Below are positions 62,683 through 64,000 of a stretch of DNA of 64,000 bases, piece after piece. The notes beneath the pieces were generated by a model. That model was given only the letters and a program-made list of their open reading frames with translations, had not been told where the DNA came from and made no database searches. The stretch's first letter is position 1. Each line of letters begins with the position of its first letter. The position numbers and the translations under genes are program-made. The DNA is from JBIQJD01 sp044507695. Its GTDB lineage: Bacteria; Bacteroidota; Ignavibacteria; Ignavibacteriales; Ignavibacteriaceae. The stretch is from the NCBI GenBank assembly GCA_044507695.1, contig JBIQJD010000012.1, positions 1 through 64,000 on the forward strand. The letters run 5' to 3'.

Positions 62683-64000
62683 TTATTTCAACTCAGCAAT
62701 TGTAATACCATCCCCTCCAAGCTCAATTGGTGCAAAATAAAAATTTTTTACTTTATCGTGATTCTTTAAAATATCTTTTACTGTTTTTTTCAAAGCGCCG
62801 GTGCCTTTGCCATGCAGAATTTCAACCCGTTCAAGTCCGGAAGTATAAGCATCATCAACAAATCGAATCACTTCAAATTCAGCTTCTTCCGGTTTTTCAC
62901 CGCGTATATCAATGCGCATCTTTGGCATGCTTTTATAAATTTCTCCTGAAGAAACAGAATCAAGAATTTTTTGTTTATCTTTTTTAGCAGGAATTAATTC
63001 ATCAAGAGAAACCAGCATTTTTAATGAACCAACAGAAATTATCCCTTTATTTTTTTCCGGGTGAACATCGGTTAATCTGCCTGTTGTTTCCGTATTTTTA
63101 ATTTGAACATAATCACCAGCATTAAATTCATATTTCTGCTGCTGAACTTCTTCTTCCTTAAAAATATTTTTATTAGTTGATTTAAGCTCCTTAATAATAT
63201 TCTGGCTTGATTTAATTATCTCCGGCTTTGCACTTGATTCTTTCAACTCCTTAATAACATGTTCTATTTTTTTGTTTATTCCTTTCAAATATTCATCAGC
63301 TTCTTCTTTAGCTTTTTTAAGGATATTTTTCTTTTCTCTATCAAGCTTTTCAACATTTCTTCTGTAAAGATTTGAAAGTCCTGCCAGTCTTGAATTTTCA
63401 ATCTCAAGCTGCTTTAACCTTTGTTCAAGCTTTTTTGATTTTGCTTCAATCTCAACAAGAAAATTTTCAACTTTGTGTTTATCTGCATCCAGATATTCAG
63501 AAGCAAGTTTAAGAAATTTCTCCTCAAATCCTATCCTTCGTGCAACTTCAAAAGCATAGCTTGATCCAGGAATACCTTGCTTAAACAAATAAGTTGGTTT
63601 AAGATTTTCATTATCAAATTCCATTGCAGCATTTTCAAATCCCGGCAGATCATTTGCAATTAATTTTAATCCGCCGTGATGGGTTGATGCAAGCACCGTA
63701 GCATTTCTATCACGCAGTGAAATTAAGGTTGCAGCAGCTAAAGCTGAACCTTCGGCTGGATCAGTTCCGGTACCAATTTCATCAAGCAGAACTAAAGATT
63801 GTTCATCAGCCGCATCAAGTATTTTATTTATGTTTGATAGATGAGAACTGAATGTAGAAAGATCATCTTCAATGGATTGTTCATCTCCAATATCTACAAG
63901 AATTTTTTTAAAGAAATGAAAGTTTGAATCCGGATCTGCCGGAATATGAATTCCTGAATTAACCAATAATGAAAGTAGCCCCGCGGTTTTAAGTACAACG
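62683..64000 (-). CDS. mutS2: Endonuclease MutS2, C-terminal part (runs off the window)
   Basis: The frame is open to base 64000, so the N-terminal half is outside the window. What is seen begins just after the Walker A (VVLKTAGLLSLL). It continues with Walker B and signature LVLLDEIGTGTDPAEGSA, ASTHHGGLKL, a long coiled coil (about residues 150-240 of the visible part), and a C-terminal Smr nuclease domain with RIDIRGEKPEEAE, EILHGKGTGALKKTV and GGDGITIAEL. MutS2 suppresses recombination and also rescues collided ribosomes. A TTG at 63966 is internal, not the start. Confidence 0.95.
   Translation of the reverse strand, partial: VVLKTAGLLSLLVNSGIHIPADPDSNFHFFKKILVDIGDEQSIEDDLSTFSSHLSNINKILDAADEQSLVLLDEIGTGTDPAEGSALAAATLISLRDRNATVLASTHHGGLKLIANDLPGFENAAMEFDNENLKPTYLFKQGIPGSSYAFEVARRIGFEEKFLKLASEYLDADKHKVENFLVEIEAKSKKLEQRLKQLEIENSRLAGLSNLYRRNVEKLDREKKNILKKAKEEADEYLKGINKKIEHVIKELKESSAKPEIIKSSQNIIKELKSTNKNIFKEEEVQQQKYEFNAGDYVQIKNTETTGRLTDVHPEKNKGIISVGSLKMLVSLDELIPAKKDKQKILDSVSSGEIYKSMPKMRIDIRGEKPEEAEFEVIRFVDDAYTSGLERVEILHGKGTGALKKTVKDILKNHDKVKNFYFAPIELGGDGITIAELK

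Noticed and set aside
1..64000. CRISPR arrays, insertion sequences, prophage, integrons, toxin-antitoxin pairs
   Set aside because: Looked for regular direct repeats, transposase or integrase motifs and terminal inverted repeats. The only recombinase is the chromosomal Xer. Nothing mobile was seen.

Overview
The window is a low-GC (clearly AT-rich), densely packed bacterial chromosome segment from a Gram-negative organism. The best guess is the Ignavibacteria/Chlorobi-related branch of the Bacteroidota assemblage. Support: a type IX secretion C-terminal signature (FPNPFNTSTTIEF) on an FG-GAP protein, a TonB-dependent receptor with an N-terminal carboxypeptidase-regulatory-like domain, DUF2795 and DUF5683 proteins, a small PRFY-type protein, the folP-cdaA pair, and a YbeY whose third metal-site histidine is Asp. 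No IS element, prophage, CRISPR array or plasmid region was seen. This is mostly core genome.

Layout. 1-5149 is on the minus strand: start of a TonB receptor, nagB, rqcH and a POT-family peptide transporter, plus one small plus-strand ORF at 771. 5421-18635 is on the plus strand: a PASTA protein, rpe, a broken T9SS-secreted FG-GAP gene, nagA with a clean terminator, folP-cdaA, a UPF0173 hydrolase, parA-parB, DUF5683, a zinc-ribbon membrane protein, an ArgD-like aminotransferase and nadB. A Ppx/GppA phosphatase (minus) separates this from 19602-22090: a membrane protein, a 90-aa protein, aroQ, a HAD hydrolase, a MerR regulator and tRNA-Pro(GGG). A GNAT gene (minus) follows. Then come purF, a large secreted subtilase, pgsA, ftsY and a small membrane protein (plus). 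From 30222 to the end everything is on the minus strand. Read in the direction of transcription it is: mutS2 (cut by the window end), a biotin carboxylase and biotin carrier pair, a SPOR lipoprotein, ssb, a CorC/CNNM protein, a small anchored protein, an MCE protein, ggt, acpS, a small membrane protein, an HNH nuclease, trpS, scpA, scpB, rluB, dacB, lysS, DUF2279, a glycosyltransferase, a Wzi-like protein, ctpA, DUF3108, a gamma carbonic anhydrase-like protein, an MBL hydrolase, ybeY, smg-like, topA, xer, hpf, hprK, an M23 peptidase, DUF2795, holB, thiolase and hbd.

Themes. There are genes for amino-sugar catabolism (nagA and nagB, about 7 kb apart and on opposite strands) and peptide uptake and turnover (POT, ggt, subtilase). 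Envelope and peptidoglycan genes are PASTA, dacB, M23, ctpA, SPOR and MCE. Chromosome maintenance is represented by parAB, scpAB, topA, xer, holB, ssb and mutS2. Many genes overlap by 1-4 bases (TAATG or ATGA), which suggests translational coupling.

Oddities. The clearest are a secreted FG-GAP/T9SS gene carrying one in-frame stop and one frameshift, and an HNH nuclease whose best start ATG lies one base out of frame. Others are a PBP4-type carboxypeptidase with KPG in place of KTG and a long folP N-terminus containing a perfect 10-bp inverted repeat. I found no convincing undescribed multi-gene system. All family names come from reading the translations by eye; no database search was run.
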